From Bostrychus sinensis (taxonomy: Eukaryota; Chordata; Actinopteri; Gobiiformes; Eleotridae), in contig CM036247.1 in assembly GCA_020698575.1 (NCBI GenBank), positions 2,751,407 to 2,815,406 on the forward strand: DNA of 64,000 nucleotides. Direction: 5' to 3'. The position numbers and the translations under genes were made by a program. Below the pieces are notes generated by a model. The model was not told the DNA's origin. It saw only the letters and a program-made list of their open reading frames with translations, and made no database searches. How positions within the stretch are numbered: position 1 is the stretch's first letter; each line of letters opens with the position of its first letter. Shown here piece after piece: positions 45,101 to 56,561 of this stretch.

Positions 45101-48100
45101 GAAGCAGTCTAACGTTACAGATGGTTTTATAGTGGCCTCCATTTTTACAGCTTTAGCTCTGAGCTGATCGTAGGAGAATTTTATTTAATTTGTCTCTAAT
45201 ACTTGTGATTTTGTTGTTAAAAAATGTAAGAAAGTTTTCAGAGCTGAGAGTAACAGGGATACAGGGTTCTACTGAGCTGTGACTGGTGGTCAGCCTGGCT
45301 ACAGCGCTCAACACAAACCTAGGGTTGTTCCTGTTTTCTTTTATTAAAGTTGAATAGTATCTGGTTTTGGCCTCACGCAGAGATTTTTTATAATTTAAAA
45401 GACTATATTTCCAGGCATTCAGAGACTGCTCTGAGCTGCAGTGACAGAGCCATAGCCTTTCTAATTTACAGGTTGCTTGTTTAAGGGAACGTGTTTCAGC
45501 ATTAAACCATGGTGCTGCTCGATTCGGCCAACAACCTTTTGTTTTAATGGAGCTACATTGTCTAGAGCCGTCTTTAAAGACTGCATGGCGCTGTCAACAA
45601 ACCGATCATTTTTACTGGGACTCAAGCTATGGGAGCTGTTCTCAACAAACTCACTCAGCATTGTGCTAAATATTGGCTTAATTATGTTTAAACTCTGACA
45701 CAGATTGGTCTGATAATGTTCTTCTAATCTGGGTTTTGTTCATTGGAACAGAGAAGTCTTTGAGTATAAAGTGAAAGGTAATTAGAAAGTGATGTGAGAG
45801 TATGGGGTTATGAGGGAGGACAGTGAGCTCACTAATCTCTATACCAGAGGTTAAAACAAGGTCCAGGCTGTGACAGTGAGTGGGTTCATTTATGTTTTGA
45901 GTAAAACCTATGCTGTCTAATAAGACTGCAAATACATTTCCTAGACAGTCCCTGCATTCATCAACATGAATATTAAAATCCCATACTATTACAATCTTAT
46001 CTGAGTCTAACACTGTACTGGATAGAAAGTCAGTCTTTAGCCTCCTTTTGCGGCTCTTTGGGCGTCTGACATCTGGTTTTGTAAAGCCAATAAAGGAATA
46101 AGTAGACAACTGATTAGAAGTGCCACACATGCACCAAGAAAAAGTTACAAGTTGTAACTCTAGTTCTCTGAGTGAGATTGTCAGTGCAGTATTTAACACA
46201 GTTCTTTGTTAGTTTTCAAATGTGAATAACCACCCATATGCTATATTTCAGATATAGGCTCAGTGACTTTTGTGCATTAAAATTGGTTGCGGCTCTTTGC
46301 AGATTCAAGTTTTGTATTTTGGGGAACAATTGGCTCTTTGGCCTACAGCTCATGGGATTTCACACTTTGAGGCTCCAGCACCAGAGTGAATCTAACTGCT
46401 GTGCCCTCAGCCTCTGCTAAAACGCTAACATTAAACCTAACTTTTCCTCTTTTTATATCGCTAAATATGAGTAGTTCAATTTTTAAGATAACACACAACA
46501 AAGAGTGAGTCAGAACCTGGGCCTTAAGAACCAACTTAACCCTTCTGTGGTCCTCATTTTGACTCTGCAACTTTGACATTAGACTGTTTTTGGACACATA
46601 GTAAAAGATTTTTTATTTTTTTTATTTTGTTAAGCTGCTCAAGACCAACACATCGATGTATAATTTTCAAATTAAATAATAATAATAATAATAGTCAGCT
46701 TTAAGCAACAAATGTAGGCCTAGTTTGCCTGTAATCAGTAACACAGCCTACAGATTGTTTCAGGTAAAAACATTGTTTGTATGAACAAACTGGAACAGGT
46801 CAGGTTTTGGTCAAAGTTATGTTCTGAAAGCATAAAATCACACCTGTGCTCATCTTTTACTCACAATTATTGGTCAGTTTTAGTCAAAGACACTTTTAGA
46901 TACAGTAATACACATTGTTGATTGCAAAGACTCAGTCAAACTTTAAAATCCTGTTTTGAAAGAATTTTGTTGGATAGCAGCAATAAAATCATAAATGATC
47001 CTTTGGGGGCGGGGCTTGTATGACTTTAACCATTCAGGAAATACAAATATGTGACCAATAGGCTCCATGTTCTGTGTTTGTGTGAGTTTTCTGTGTGTAA
47101 TAAACAACAAAATTGTGACCACTGTGTTGTTTTTAGGGTCCAGGTCCCTAAAGGACCCGAGCACCACAGCTGGGAATTCTTGTCATTTTTTATGCTACCA
47201 TCCAAAAATGTACAATGCTTTAAAACTTAACTTTAACCAAAACTTAGCACATCCTTGTGTGTGTATACACATCATTAAATTTTACTTTTAAAATAATTAC
47301 AAAAAACAAATTCAGGATTTATAACTTTTTTTTTCCACATGTAAATTGGGACTGTTTTTTTAAATAATTGCCTGAAATTTACTCTTTTTTTGTGTGTATA
47401 TTAGCCTTGCTAATTACCTATAATTTCCACCTGTTGTCTGTTCCATTTGCACAACAGCAGTGAAACTGACAGAGTTGTATATAAGTGACTTATCACATAA
47501 CTTATAACTTAATTTTAAAGTGAAAATACTTTGGGGCCCCTAAAGAACCCGAGGGCCACAGCAGTTAAACATCATATAAGAAACAAGTGGTCACTTTCAA
47601 ACTTTATCCACAAAAGAGCACAAAACGTCCACAACGTAGTTTAACTCCATATAATTGGACAAAAGCAAAGACTCTGTTGTCTCCTTTGTAAACGTACTCA
47701 TCATACAACAGCAGTAAAGCTTCCTCCTAAACTGACAGAGGTCATCGCTCTGTAAAACCAAGACCCTAAACATGGAAGAATAATGATTCTTTCAGACTAA
47801 CTTCCTGACTCTTTCCTTCCTCCAGGTTCTGAAGGAGAGGAAAGTGCAGTTTGATGAAGCAGCGGCTCATATCACAGCCCAGGCCCAACAAACACAGAAA
47901 CAGATCCGAGACCAGTTTGACAAACTGCGGCAGTTTCTTTTGGAGGAGGAAAAGTCCAGGATGAAGGCTCTGAGGGAGGAAGAGGAGCAGAAGACTCAGA
48001 GGATGAAGGACAAGATGGCGGCTGTGAGCAGAGAGATAGAGGCTGTGTCAAAGACCATCGCAGAAACAGAGGAGCTGCTGAGAGCCACAGACACCTCCTT

Positions 48101-48767
48101 CCTGCTACAATACAAGACTGCAGTGGAGAGAGAGCAGCGCTGCCCCCTGGTGGAGGAGCCAGAGATGGAACGTGGAGATCTGATAGACCAGGCCAAACAT
48201 CTGGGCAACCTGGGCTTCAACATCTGGAGCAACATGAAGAGACTGGTGCAGTTCTACTCTGTTGTTCTGGATCCAAACAGAGCAGATTCTGAACTCATCC
48301 TCTCTGAAGATCTGACCTCAGTGAGACGTGGAGAGAAACAGAAGCTTCCAGAGAATCCAGAGAGGTGGAAGAATTACAGTGTAGATGGATCTAAATGGAT
48401 TTCCTCAGGGACTCACAGCTGGGACGTGGAGGTCAGTGATAATAAAGACTGGACTGTAGGTGTGTATGGGATTGTTCAGAGAGAGGAAGATACTGAGTTT
48501 GGAAGTTGGCTGATAAGTTTCACTGATGGTAAATACAAAGCAGAGTCTACTCTAGGCTCAGAAAAACTCCTATCTGTGAAGAAGCTGCAGAGAGTCAGAG
48601 TGAAGCTCGACTTTAACACAAAAACACTGTTGTTTACTGACCCCGACACAAACACAGACCTACAAACCTTCACAGACACTTTCACTGGGCTCTGTCCATG
48701 TTTTGAGACAAAGAATGCCATTCCTCTAAAGATTTTACCAAAGAATATCACTGTACAAGTCCAGTAG
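41721..48767 (+). CDS. TRIM E3 ligase (TRIM35/TRIM39-like), two coding exons
   Basis: Join 41721-42155 and 47826-48767: 435 + 942 nt, phase 0, 458 residues. Predicted RING ubiquitin ligase of the fish 'zinc-binding protein A33/TRIM35-like' type. Exon 1 follows an acceptor (TTTCTCTGTGTGGTTTAG, ending 41713), so ATG 41721 (MASKLEED) with AGACAAAATG context is preferred over an upstream in-frame ATG at 41673, which lies within the pyrimidine tract. RING and B-box 2 are in exon 1; coiled coil and PRY-SPRY in exon 2. The frame is intact throughout. The 5.67-kb intron contains an antisense L2-like LINE, a short nested LINE end and a piggyBac-like element. AATAAA at 49367 ends a 3' UTR of about 600 nt. 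Exact orthology is uncertain. Confidence 0.88.
42390..42595. repeat. Duplicated 200-bp intronic block
   Basis: AGGGAGCTGTTCCAGACAGC through TTACCTGATCAACTGTAC is repeated at 50032-50224 with few mismatches. Confidence 0.9.
42665..46535 (-). mobile_element. L2-like LINE, nearly full length but degenerate
   Basis: On the minus strand, in order: endonuclease-like segment (46199-45678), linker (45661-45461), reverse-transcriptase block (YAVIKPLLKKPSLDPDILAN, about 44942-44718), later RT/C-terminal blocks (VTNLGVLFDQDLSFKAHL; SKLDYCNSLL near 44200-43930; HWLPVEFRIRFKILLLTYKA near 43730-43670), and a 3' UTR with the fish-LINE motif GGAAAAACTCCTAAAA (about 42841). Many stops. Inserted antisense in the TRIM intron. 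Confidence 0.82.
43770..43890 (-). mobile_element. LINE 3' end with 13-bp target duplication, nested
   Basis: A 121-bp insertion bounded by the perfect duplication TTCTCTCCTGTTA (43757-43769 and 43891-43903). On the minus strand it ends with GGGAATAAGCGGTAGAAAA and a (TGAA)n tail, the usual 3' terminus of an abundant fish retroposon. It interrupts the C-terminal RT block of the surrounding L2-like LINE. Confidence 0.85.
46540..47564. mobile_element. piggyBac-like element flanked by TTAA
   Basis: TTAA at 46536-46539 and 47565-47568 flank imperfect inverted ends (CCCTTCTGTGGTCCTC and GAGGGCCACAGCAG). An internal second GGACCCGAGCACCACAG block near 47153 suggests a composite. No transposase frame. 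Confidence 0.5.
47826..48767 (+). CDS. TRIM coding exon 2: coiled coil + PRY-SPRY
   Basis: The acceptor CCTTCCTCCAG ends at 47825 and the exon opens VLKERK in phase 0. About 100 residues of Glu/Arg/Gln-rich heptads (coiled coil) lead into a PRY segment (VVLDPNRADSELILSEDL) and a SPRY (HSWDVEVSDNKDWTVGVYG to LKILPKNITVQ). Stop 48765-48767. Carrying the whole coiled coil and B30.2 in one exon is compact; many TRIMs split it. Confidence 0.9.
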   Translation, partial: VLKERKVQFDEAAAHITAQAQQTQKQIRDQFDKLRQFLLEEEKSRMKALREEEEQKTQRMKDKMAAVSREIEAVSKTIAETEELLRATDTSFLLQYKTAVEREQRCPLVEEPEMERGDLIDQAKHLGNLGFNIWSNMKRLVQFYSVVLDPNRADSELILSEDLTSVRRGEKQKLPENPERWKNYSVDGSKWISSGTHSWDVEVSDNKDWTVGVYGIVQREEDTEFGSWLISFTDGKYKAESTLGSEKLLSVKKLQRVRVKLDFNTKTLLFTDPDTNTDLQTFTDTFTGLCPCFETKNAIPLKILPKNITVQVQ

Positions 48768-49366
48768 AAATGAACACACAGGATCTTATTATTGGACTCT
48801 TCTGCTGAAACTGTGGCTTTCTGTAAGACTCAGTATCTCTCAGTGTATTTAATGTGAAACACCACAGACGTTTAAAGGAGCCACTACACCAAGCGTTAGC
48901 ATCACCAGCTACACAACGTGAACGTAATGTGTCCCAGTCCCGGTCCTAGTCCTGGTCTCAAGTGTCTAAAAGATTCAGAACCATGTTGGATCTACACTTT
49001 ACAAACTCTGACCATAAAATGTTGTGTAAAAATGTAAAACAGGAGATTGTGTTGTCTTTCCCTTTGAGGTAATGGCCTTTCTCAAATGAGCTTTGCTGTT
49101 TAAAATACACCTTTAGTTTAATGTACCTTAATCTAACAGTATACAGTAGATTAGTATTTGTGTATAAATGTAAAGGTATTGTTTTAACTGTTAACATGAG
49201 TTACATAATGACTTGTAATGAGTGATATTCTGATGTGATTCTTGTATTTCGGTGTGGACCTGTGGCGTCAGGACGTCCTCAGCCCTGATTGGATGGAATA
49301 TCATGAACACCTACAGTATGTGTATAAAAGGACTAAGTAATAATGTTTTTCTGATCAACAAAAAAA

Positions 49367-49372
49367 AATAAA
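49367..49372 (+). terminator. Poly(A) signal of the TRIM gene
   Basis: AATAAA about 600 nt after the stop codon and the first good plus-strand signal. Confidence 0.5.
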
Positions 49373-49389
49373 GAAAACTGAAAAAGTCT

Positions 49390-50031
49390 CTCTCTTTTGT
49401 CAAAACACACATGTACAGGAGAAATAAAGACTCTAAATGTCCCATAGTGAGTGAATGTGAGAGTGAATGAATGAGAGGGTGAATGGTCGTCTGTCTGTGT
49501 CTTTAAGTGTTAGCCCTGAGACTTGTAGCGCTGGAGACGAGGATAAAGGCCAAAAATGAGTAGGACTGAATTATACGTGACATTTACAACAGAAAGTGTG
49601 GTCTTTACATACAGTTGTCAGTTCTCCGCTCTAAGGTTTCCTGCCATCTTGGGAACAGGAATATCTACTCCAGTAAAAGTACTGTTACTATATAATATTA
49701 CTGAAGTAGAAGTAAAAGTATGGAGTTACTAGTGAAGCAGGAAGACTCAGCGGTCAGATAAATGTGTTCTCAAATATCTGAGTTATGGCTGGTGGTTGAT
49801 GAGTCCACAGCAGTCCTGAAGAGACGCTCTGTGCTGTGAAAGTCTCTGCTGCCTCCAAGTGGCAATAAACAGTATCACAGCTGATTTATTTAGATTTACA
49901 GTGGGACTTGATCTCAGGACTGGCGTGAAAAAAGACACACGTGTACAGGTGAACTGGAGAATGTCCCGTAGTGAATGAATGAGAGTGAATGGCTGTGGTT
50001 AGACAGGAGATGTTTGTTTGTCTTCCTTACA
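49390..50031. other. Intergenic, nothing recognised
   Basis: The block at 49405-49490 (ACACATGTACAGG ... GTGAATGAATGAGAG) is loosely repeated at 49935-49995. No gene. Confidence 0.4.
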
Positions 50032-50224
50032 GGGAGCTGTTCCAGACAGCTCCAAAACTTCCTGAGATACTGAGGACAGATCTGTGTCTGTGAGGAGCCT
50101 TCTCACCATAGAAACTTGGTTTTCACTAACGGACAACTTTACCTTTAGAGTTAGAGTCAGGGAAGACCGCAGTCTGTCTGAGAAGATACTGAATTAGTTT
50201 TTCTTTTACCTGATCAACTGTACC
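50032..50224. repeat. Second copy of the 200-bp TRIM-intron block
   Basis: Matches 42390-42592 almost exactly, so intron material of the TRIM gene was copied downstream of it. Confidence 0.9.
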
Positions 50225-50228
50225 AGCA

Positions 50229-50292
50229 GCTGGTGTGTTTGTGTGTGTTTGTGTGTGTGTTTGTGTGTGTGTGTTTTTGTGTGTGTGTGTCT
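50229..50292. repeat. (TG)n microsatellite
   Basis: GT-rich tract with TTTG interruptions. Confidence 0.92.
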
Positions 50293-50394
50293 ATATATAA
50301 ATAAATATATAAAGGAGTGTGCACTGAGATAAAAATGTATATAAAATATACCATAAAAATAGAGTTTTAAACCCAAAGCTTTCCTTCTGAGGAA

Positions 50395-51484
50395 AAAAAC
50401 TCAGGGCCAGTGGAACTATGGGTAAAGAGTGATTTTATACTAAACCATGCAGCAGTGAGAAGTGCTACAGCAGCCAACTTGGCCTGCTTTGCCTACGGTA
50501 CAAGTAAAGTATAAAGACATATACTGTGTATTAACTTTTAACTATTTTTTAACTAGTTTTAACTATTATACTACAGAAATCACCTTATTTTTGAATCAAG
50601 TGTAAAACTAATCACTGGGCAGTGTCCTGGGACCACTCAGAGTTTCACAATAAAACGCCAAATGCATTTCTCAGTTACTTCAATTCTCAAAACCAGTCAA
50701 ACAATCTTACTACATACATTAGGCTAAATTAAGCCTCTACAAATATCACAGAAATTACAAAGTAATACATGTGCTGTACAACACCTACAAATGCAAATGG
50801 GCTACTTTCAACAAAAGACTTGTCACTACCTTGCCTACTGTTATGTGATGAGCCCTAAAATGTGGCTACAACGAGAAAAGAGAAGCAGTGCTCAGTAAAA
50901 ATGCCTACCTTGTCTTTAAGAGTCAGATTTACAGACTGTCACTGTTGATGTTAGCCTCCTTTAGCATCTTCTGCTGTAGCTGTATTTGTCTTTAATACTC
51001 TACATTCTTTACTCCCAGCCTTCTGCCTTAGTTTCCTCCTCTGTTACCTGACAAAAGTTTATTCAGTTTAATGAACAGAGTGAAAACGTTTGGTCAGTGT
51101 CTCAGTGGCTTATACTTAAGATGCTAATTTGATAAATTAGCCTACTTACATTTTAGCTCAGTGTCTCTAACTCCTCTGTGAGCTCCTCTCCTGCTGTAGC
51201 TCATACTCCTCTGGTCTCTGTGTCCAACTCCTGCTTTATTGTATTTTTATAAAGCTCTACAGCTGTGTTATTGTCTTCTGCTGATGTCATTTGTTTTCTG
51301 TCTGAATCTGGCGCTGCTGAGGCGCGTTCACAACACACGCGTTCATAAACGGGAGACAACCAATGAGAGCGCGGGGGAGGCGGGACAAGCGTCAGAGGAG
51401 CCAATGAGAGCGCGGGGGAGGCGGGACAAGCGTCAGAGGAGCCAATGAGAGCGCGGGGGAGGCGGGACAAGCGTTAGAGGAGCC
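50395..51484. repeat. Segmental duplication, copy 2 (empty site)
   Basis: Collinear with 36440-38484 minus the Harbinger-like insertion. Ends at a three-unit 39-bp CCAAT/GC repeat (51360-51484), after which similarity is lost. Confidence 0.88.
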
Positions 51485-54423
51485 AATAATATGGATAATT
51501 ATTACATTAATAATTAATTCATACTCTAATTAAAAATAGTTTAGTTAAAAATGGTTTAAAACACAATAGTTTTTATTTGTGCTTTATGTTTTGAAGATAA
51601 TTCATAAATATTTTAAAGTAATTATTTAAAAATAGGTAAAATATAAACGGTAATAATATCAAACAGATAAAATTAATTCATGCATTATGAGTGCATTTCT
51701 AAAAACAATGAGTGCATTTTTAAAAACAAATGGATATAAATGCATTTATTAATTTTGTTTTTTTTTCTTTGGTTTGATTGATTTCAATGTTTTCAACCTG
51801 CTACTGCTACTGCTACTGCTACTTTTGATTCTGCAACCTGCAACCTTCAGATCATTCAATAAAGACCGATACGAAGCCGAGTTGAACCTGGTGTCTGGTG
51901 TTCTCTTCTGGGTCTCTCAAGTTGGGCCAGCATTGATCCATACATAACTTGACACTGAGTGGGACTGAAGCTGTCCCTGGTCCTGGGTCTGAGAGGACTT
52001 CAGCAGAGCCTGCAGCTGTGGGCTCCAACTCAACTCAGACACCAATTAGGACTCAATAAAGAATTAAACAATAACAATTTTAAAATGCACAGTTCCAGTG
52101 ATAGACTTTGACTAAATTTTGATCTAAGTTTCCATTTTATTGTGGTTTCCTCCTCCTCGTATCTGTACCAAGCTCTCCTCTGACTTTTGGTCGCTCTCCT
52201 GTGACCAAAATCTAAGAAATAAAGCCATTTCTGTTTTGTTGTTGTTGCTAAACCCAGACAAGACCTGAGACTTCAGGGACACCAGGTTGGTTCTCCCATT
52301 GTTAAAAGACCCCCCCCCACCACCACCACCAGGATACAGCAGAGGGCAGTGCAGGGGCTTTATTCAACTTCTTCAGTTGTCAAGTATTAGGCTATTATTC
52401 ACCAATTAGTTGTCAGTCAAACCGTTGCTTGATGGCAGTAGTGATATTAGCTCGACTTCTGTATTTTCAGATTTCACAAATGTAATGATAAATGTGTCAG
52501 TCTCTGCACACAGACATACAAAATGCACTTGCAGTGAACTAAATGTTTCTTGTTTTTAACTGAAACGTGACTTGTGTACACCAACATTTTGTATATGTTT
52601 AGGTAAATGTTAAAGGAAAACAAAATACACTTTTCTTTGGGTTGAAAGTGTCAGCTCTGCAACTAAATGTCCAGTGTCCAGCAGCGTGCACCTCGCCTCA
52701 GACCCACAGTCACTGGGACAGGCTCCAGTAACTAAATAAATGTTAGAAAGTATGAGTAGCTCTCTGCCATTTTCGATTTGTAAAAGTAGCTCTCGGGGGA
52801 AAAAAGGTTGGAGACCCCTGCTCTAGACTTTAGTCTGAAATAAGTTTACCCTGCACATCTGAAAATCTGTTATTACAGCTAAAGTAGTAAAGTTGTTCTC
52901 CAATGGAAATTTGTGATTGCTCCGCCAGAAAATCTAAAGACAGTGTTAGTATTTTTTTATATATTAAATGAACTAAATAAAATAAAGGCTCGATGTTTAT
53001 TTTTGGATTTTTCTGCCTTCTTCTAAACTAAGAGGCTTTTATTTTGAAAGGTGAATAGATTAAACCAGAAGCGCAGCATCAAAAGTGTTCAGAGACTGCA
53101 GATATGTGTAGCTCTAGTGATGATGGTGAAAGTAAACAAAAGAATCTGTGTCACTTTGGGGAAAAAATAGTACGGCTTTTATTTATTTATTTTCTTTTCA
53201 AACTGTTGGTACAGCTTTTTGTCCTGGAGCTGGACTGAACCAGGACTATGGAGCTAAGACGGATTTATATAATACAATGTTTTATATTGAGTGTAAAATA
53301 TACAGAAAATATGAATAAACTTATGTCAAAATAAGTTTGTAGGAAGTTTTTGCTTTATTTTATTTCAGAAAAATACATTTATTCGTGTATAAAAAACATC
53401 TTTAAAATTCTTCAAACCAAGTCAACAAAAACATTCATTGCATTGAACATGCATGCACACTTTCTGCAGGTTTCCCACAGTCCATCACATCACAGCAGAA
53501 AAATGTCATGGGCCTAACTATTTATATGCTCAGGTCTGATCTTGTAAAAAGTGAATTTAAAAGAAGAACTCAGTAACTTTTCCCCCTTAAACTGTTTTTG
53601 AGTCAGTGTGATGGTTAAATGAGTTGTTGTGGGGTGAATAAAGCGTCCTGCAGCGCCCCCTGCTGTCTCTGGCCCCAAAACACCCGATGGCTTTATTTCT
53701 CGATGTTTGTGACTCGCTGCACGAGAGAGTGATGCTGAGCTGGTGTCATGTTGCACCCAGGGTCTCTTCTCATTTTGTTGGGACACACTTTTTACATTTT
53801 CCTTGTGTGTTATCTCGTCTCCTGTCTGCAAGCTGAACCGTAACCTCACCAAAGTCTGACAGAAAATATCCAAACACCCAAACTTTTCTTCACTCCACAA
53901 CAAAACCACGAGCAACTTCTCAAAGTCAATCTGAGCAGACATAAACACAGTTCACATGAACCACATAAAGGTGACATTAGGCTACGCTTGTGCTTGATAC
54001 AGGCATTTTAGCATTTAACAGTAAAACATAAGATTATAAGGCATAAAAATATAAAACATAAAACCTTAAAAAATAAAAAAAGTGAATGTCGTAGCTTTAT
54101 GTGTGTGAAAATATGACACTGGTAAATGTCACGCTTTTGTTATTTTGAAGACAAAAAGCAAATATTTCTTTCTTATAATCTTAAACAATAACTTTGTAGA
54201 TAATGTAAAACAAGAGGTTAACAGGTAAAAAAATTATTGCTTGCAATTATGACAATTTACACTTTCCCTGCTTATTATTTGTCTCACTCATTATTTCTTG
54301 AGTCAGTAACTGATTAAAAAGCATCTTTAAAAACAAGGATATACATTTGGTGCTATAATGAGAGAAGTGTGCAAGAGGATCAACTATAAACATCTTATAT
54401 TAACCCAGTAATATTAAGCTTAT
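51485..54423. other. Gene-poor AT-rich stretch
   Basis: No supported gene. A 144-codon minus frame (53514-53948) has no recognisable domain. AAAAAAGGTTGGAGACCCCTG near 52800 is an hAT-type terminus without a partner. Poly(C) and (CCA)n occur near 52310-52330. Confidence 0.4.
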
Positions 54424-54640
54424 TTCTATAGCACATTTCATATGGCACACATAGACTCAATGTGCTTCAATAATGGAATACATAAAAACCACTCAACAGC
54501 AATACATAAAAAAGAATAAAACCCAAGTTTAAAAATAGTGCAAAAACAAATAAAAACAAGATAAAATTCATTTTATAATGAAACAAAAGCTGAGAAAAAG
54601 AATGTTTTAAGTCTCGTTTTAAAAGCAAGCACTGTGTGAG
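54424..54640 (-). mobile_element. LINE 3' UTR-like relic
   Basis: TATAGCACATTTCATATGG followed by AATGTGCTT and an A-rich stretch resembles the 3' tail seen behind many fish LINE/SINE elements (from memory). No coding part is attached. Confidence 0.4.
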
Positions 54641-54940
54641 CATTTTTTAAGATGGGGGCATTGTTGTGTAGTCATTAAAAGCTCCCTGACCAGATCTGGA
54701 CTGTATCTGTGGAACTGATAAAAGTCAACATCATCATTAACTGTTTCAGAGAAACAACATTAGAATAAAGACAGTATAAATATAATGGACCAAGGGAAAG
54801 GAGATCTCATTTGAAAGCGAGGGCTGGCTCCAGTGCAGTATGTTTCTGTTAACTTTATTATTTTGGCTGCTGCCTTCACTCGCGGCGTCTCCACAGAGAA
54901 TTATCCTCCTCCATCCATCTCCACAGCTGTGGATTATACT

Positions 54941-55712
54941 CAGGGCTTGCATTAACACTCGTTAACCACCAAATGCAAGATTTTTATTTTGGTTTTGACG
55001 CAAATTCTCCCACTGCCACTTTGGCCGGTTGGATTTTATATATCCCTAGGCCTAAATCTTAACTTCAGAGGTTAGCTCGAGTGTACACCATTTATTACAG
55101 GGGTGGGCAAGTTTGACTGCAGTTGGGCCAAATAGTTTTTGAGCCACCAGGCGGCGGCCACAAGAATGGACCTACAGTTCTCTGTCATGGTTCCTGGCAG
55201 CTTCAGATGAACATATATTAGCATGTTCAATTAAGTATACAAAACATAGAGATCAATAAATAAATACCTTAAAAATCAATCAATCAATAAAACTCCTCAC
55301 CCCAACTGCACCACACTCTTTTTTGCTTCATTTTTGCCCGGCAAATTAGATAAACACTGGATATTTATTGGACATATTGGCATATTTTCTCCAATAGATT
55401 TTTACAAAACGTTACAAAAACACAGACTGTTGGCAAAAAATTGCTTAATTAAGTCATATTTTAAAATAAAAACTAAATTGTAATTCATTTTAAGCTCAGT
55501 TTCTTATGTTGTTAATGCAGACAACCTCTGGCAGCCCACCTGCAGTACCTTCACGGACCACCAGGGGGTCCTGGACCCCAGTTTGGAATCACTGCTATAA
55601 AATATACATAAAAACTACTTAAATTGTGGCTAGTAAAAACACTAAAAGGCTAGTAACTTTTGACAAAGACCAGACACGTGGCCAGAGAGAAAAAAGTAAA
55701 TGTCAAGCCCTG
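54941..55712. mobile_element. hAT-like composite MITE (772 bp)
   Basis: Ends CAGGGCTTGCATTAAC and GTAAATGTCAAGCCCTG are inverted repeats (one indel). Flanking octamers ATTATACT (54933-54940) and ATTATATT (55713-55720) match at 7 of 8 positions. Inside, a CAGGGGTGGGCAAG terminus (about 55099) and a CCCCAGTTTGGAATCACTG terminus (about 55575) show nested remains of other hAT families. Confidence 0.78.
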
Positions 55713-56371
55713 ATTATATTATATATTAATGATTTACAAGTTTGATAACGTTTTTAAGCTAAAGACCTCCTGTTGACGCAACCCTCTCCATTTATCCAGG
55801 CTTGGGACTGGCACAAAGAGTACACTGGCTTGTGACCCCTTGTGGCTGGATTAGTTGTTGGTTGTTGTTGTTTTTTTACTGGTGCCAAGGAGATTTTATT
55901 TTGGCTGACGTTGGTTTGTTAGGAAGATAAAGTAATGGCAGACTGAGATGAAACTGACTCCCATTACTTCCATAATAAAACACTGGTGTTAATAATAAAA
56001 GTTAATATGAGGTCTATTATATTTTACTGCCTATATCCATATCATCTGTCATAAATATGTCAGACACACTGTCAAAAGCCTCTATGTACAGTTTTTCATA
56101 AAGTTTTTGCTCAAAACCAAAGCTTATCCATGAACACAAAGGTTAGACTTAGATATCAGCAATATGAGGAAAACATGTCATATACAATACATATGATATA
56201 TATAAAAAAGATTAAATAATATCTACAAATTTAAACATCTACAGATTATTTTGTGGCTTTATTCATAGGACAGAGTACAGTCGCAAATCAGGAAGACAGC
56301 GGAGAGAGACATTTGGCAAATTGTCTGAGTTTTGTTGTTTTTTATTCTAATTTTATTATTATTTATTTTGA
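55713..56371. other. Intergenic, nothing recognised
   Basis: AT-rich sequence with short frames only. Confidence 0.4.
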
Positions 56372-56458
56372 GTTGGGACTCAAACTCATGATGGCAGGCT
56401 TTAGTTGCCTTGTATATGCACCGCAGCTCTATCACTGAGCCATACCTCAGCCAATTTA
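56372..56458 (-). mobile_element. tRNA-derived SINE head
   Basis: On the minus strand, TGGCTCAGTGATAGAG (A box) is followed about 45 bp later by GAGTTTGAGTCCC (B box), as in a tRNA-like Pol III promoter. It lacks a proper cloverleaf, so not a tRNA gene. It lies about 100 bp downstream of the NLR stop codon. Confidence 0.55.
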
Positions 56459-56561
56459 AACTTTTTCATGGTTCAAAAAATATTTGTCATATTGATAACA
56501 GATCTGATTACAAAATGTTTATTAAACAGGAAATATGCTGCAGCCCTATGTAATTACTTTT

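Noticed and set aside
56372..56458. Possible tRNA gene on the minus strand
   Set aside because: A- and B-box-like motifs are present, but acceptor and anticodon stems do not pair, so it is a SINE head.
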